NCBI GenBank assembly: GCA_937907215.1
Contig: CALESG010000031.1
Coordinates: 1-5,636 of the forward strand
Reading direction: 5' to 3'
DNA from: an uncultured Ruminococcus sp.
GTDB lineage: Bacteria > Bacillota > Clostridia > Oscillospirales > Ruminococcaceae
Length of the DNA: 5,636 bases
Position numbers and translations under genes: made by a program. The notes under the pieces were generated by a model. It searched no databases and was not told where the DNA came from. It was given only the letters and a program-made list of their open reading frames with translations. Positions 4,501-5,636 of this stretch are shown here, piece after piece (positions within the stretch are counted from its first letter, which is position 1; each line of letters begins with the position of its first letter).

Positions 4501-5636
4501 ATGAAACTATACAAAAAAATTATGGGACTTATGCTTGCAGGTGCAATGACTGCTTCTGCATTATCCGTAAATATGTCTGCTAATGCTGTGGACGATTCAA
4601 ATGATGACTGGCTTCACGCCGAGGGAAGCCGCCTTTATGATATGAATGGAAATGAAGTTTGGCTTACAGGTGCAAACTGGTTTGGTCTTAACTGTATTGA
4701 ATATTCTCCTCACTATCTCTATGCAGGTGATATAGATGATATGCTTCAGTCAGTTGCCGACAGAGGCATCAACGTTATTCGTTTTCCTATTTCTACAGAG
4801 CTTATTCTTTCATGGATGAATGGCACTCCATATCAGATAAGTGCAGGTGGTATGCAGGCTGTATACAATCCTCCTGTTGACCAGGACGACGGTAACGGCG
4901 GTGTTGTTAAGGCTGGTACTTACGGAAATCTGAATCAAGAATTCGTTGAAGCTGATGGCAAAACTCTTATCACAAGTGATCGTGGATTTGATGTTATCCT
5001 TGATAAGTGCAAGAAATATGGTATAAAGGCTTTTATTGATATTCATAGCCCTCATGCCGATAATTCCGGTCATAACTATAACCTTTGGTATGGAAAAGCA
5101 ACAGCTGATGGTACTATGGTAACTACCGATCTTTGGATCGAATCTCTTGCATGGGTTGCAGAAAAATATAAGAATAATGATACCCTTATTGGATATGACC
5201 TGAAAAATGAGCCTCATGGCAAAGGTCAGGAAGGTGCACAAGCTGCAAAGTGGGATGGTTCAACAGATGAAAATAACTGGGCTTATGCTGCTACAAAATG
5301 TGCAGATGCTATTCTGGATGTAAATCCACATGCTCTTATTTTTATTGAAGGTGTTGAACAGTCACTCAGCGGTGCTCTGCCAGGAGATTATTGGGGAATG
5401 CCTGATAGACGTGACAATTCTCCATATATCGGAGCATGGTGGGGTGGCAACTTTAGAGGTGCTAGAGAGTATCCTATCAAGCCAAAACATGGTACAAGTC
5501 AGATAGTTTATTCACCTCATGATTATGGTCCGTCTGTTTATGCACAGACATGGTTTGATAAGGACTTTACAACTCAAACTCTGCTTGATGATTATTGGTA
5601 TGATACATGGGCATATATCAATGCTGAAGATATAGC
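4501..5636 (+). CDS. Secreted GH5 endoglucanase (cellulase), partial at right edge
   Basis: The open frame runs 378 codons off the window. Residues 1-29 are a signal peptide: MKLYKK, a hydrophobic core (IMGLMLAGAMTASAL) and a SANA cleavage site, so the mature enzyme begins near Val30. The catalytic domain follows at once and resembles GH5 subfamily 1 endoglucanases such as Acidothermus E1. Landmarks are WLTGANWFGLN (54-64), INVIRFPIS with Arg94, FIDIHSPH (178-185), GYDLKNEPHG (231-240) with the acid/base Glu237, IFIEGVE (280-286), GAWWGGNFRGA (311-321) and YSPHDYGPSVY (337-347). The nucleophile glutamate, expected in a GEFG-type motif, lies past the edge, as would any cellulose-binding module or dockerin. 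Relative to E1 there are extra residues near 107-150 and 288-310, probably surface loops. Codon use looks richer in G and C than in the neighbours, which fits a highly expressed gene. It hydrolyses internal beta-1,4 bonds of cellulose outside the cell; mannanase or xyloglucanase activity is less likely. Confidence 0.93.
   Translation, partial: MKLYKKIMGLMLAGAMTASALSVNMSANAVDDSNDDWLHAEGSRLYDMNGNEVWLTGANWFGLNCIEYSPHYLYAGDIDDMLQSVADRGINVIRFPISTELILSWMNGTPYQISAGGMQAVYNPPVDQDDGNGGVVKAGTYGNLNQEFVEADGKTLITSDRGFDVILDKCKKYGIKAFIDIHSPHADNSGHNYNLWYGKATADGTMVTTDLWIESLAWVAEKYKNNDTLIGYDLKNEPHGKGQEGAQAAKWDGSTDENNWAYAATKCADAILDVNPHALIFIEGVEQSLSGALPGDYWGMPDRRDNSPYIGAWWGGNFRGAREYPIKPKHGTSQIVYSPHDYGPSVYAQTWFDKDFTTQTLLDDYWYDTWAYINAEDI

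Noticed and set aside
4810..5241. 143-codon minus-strand ORF
   Set aside because: Entirely antisense to the GH5 catalytic domain, which is well supported; no promoter or Shine-Dalgarno was seen.

Overview
The window suggests a low-GC, AT-rich Firmicute of the Ruminococcus / Oscillospiraceae type. Evidence for this is a secreted family GH5 cellulase with a typical Gram-positive signal peptide, a sporulation-type sigma-K factor, a clostridial-style glycogen phosphorylase, strong Shine-Dalgarno sequences and sigma-A promoters. Species cannot be fixed from the sequence. Both edges cut through genes.

Layout, left to right. (1) 1-1570, minus strand: N-terminal two thirds of a glycogen/maltodextrin phosphorylase (glgP), running off the left edge. 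(2) 1571-1757: divergent regulatory region with a promoter for each flanking gene and three copies of an ATAGTA-containing motif, two of them a perfect 10-bp inverted repeat. (3) 1758-2633, plus: AraC-family regulator with an N-terminal cupin, divergent from glgP and a candidate for its regulator. (4) 2664-3338, minus, convergent with the regulator: uninterrupted sigma-K-like sporulation sigma factor with a hydrophobic N-terminal pro-sequence and a GTG start that overlaps an out-of-frame ATG. (5) 3339-3496: divergent promoter region with a sigma-E-like promoter toward sigK and a strong extended -10 sigma-A promoter toward the next gene. (6) 3497-4174, plus: polytopic PAP2/AUR1-like membrane phosphatase or phosphotransferase; its real start is 45 bases downstream of the longest-ORF start. 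(7) 4175-4500: a gene-free stretch holding a 152-bp inverted-repeat element (4181-4332), an intrinsic terminator (4337-4373), a small dyad (4381-4402) and a perfect-consensus promoter (4413-4441). (8) 4501 to the right edge, plus: secreted GH5 endoglucanase, C-terminal part missing.

The genes look like separate transcription units rather than one operon. Two relate to carbohydrate use (glycogen breakdown inside the cell, cellulose breakdown outside), one to sporulation and one to membrane lipid or undecaprenyl/phosphatidate chemistry. The least ordinary structure is the 152-bp inverted repeat between the PAP2 gene and its terminator. It looks like a non-autonomous mobile or structured intergenic repeat, and its minus strand holds a 29-codon acidic ORF. 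No CRISPR array, tRNA, rRNA or complete mobile element was seen.
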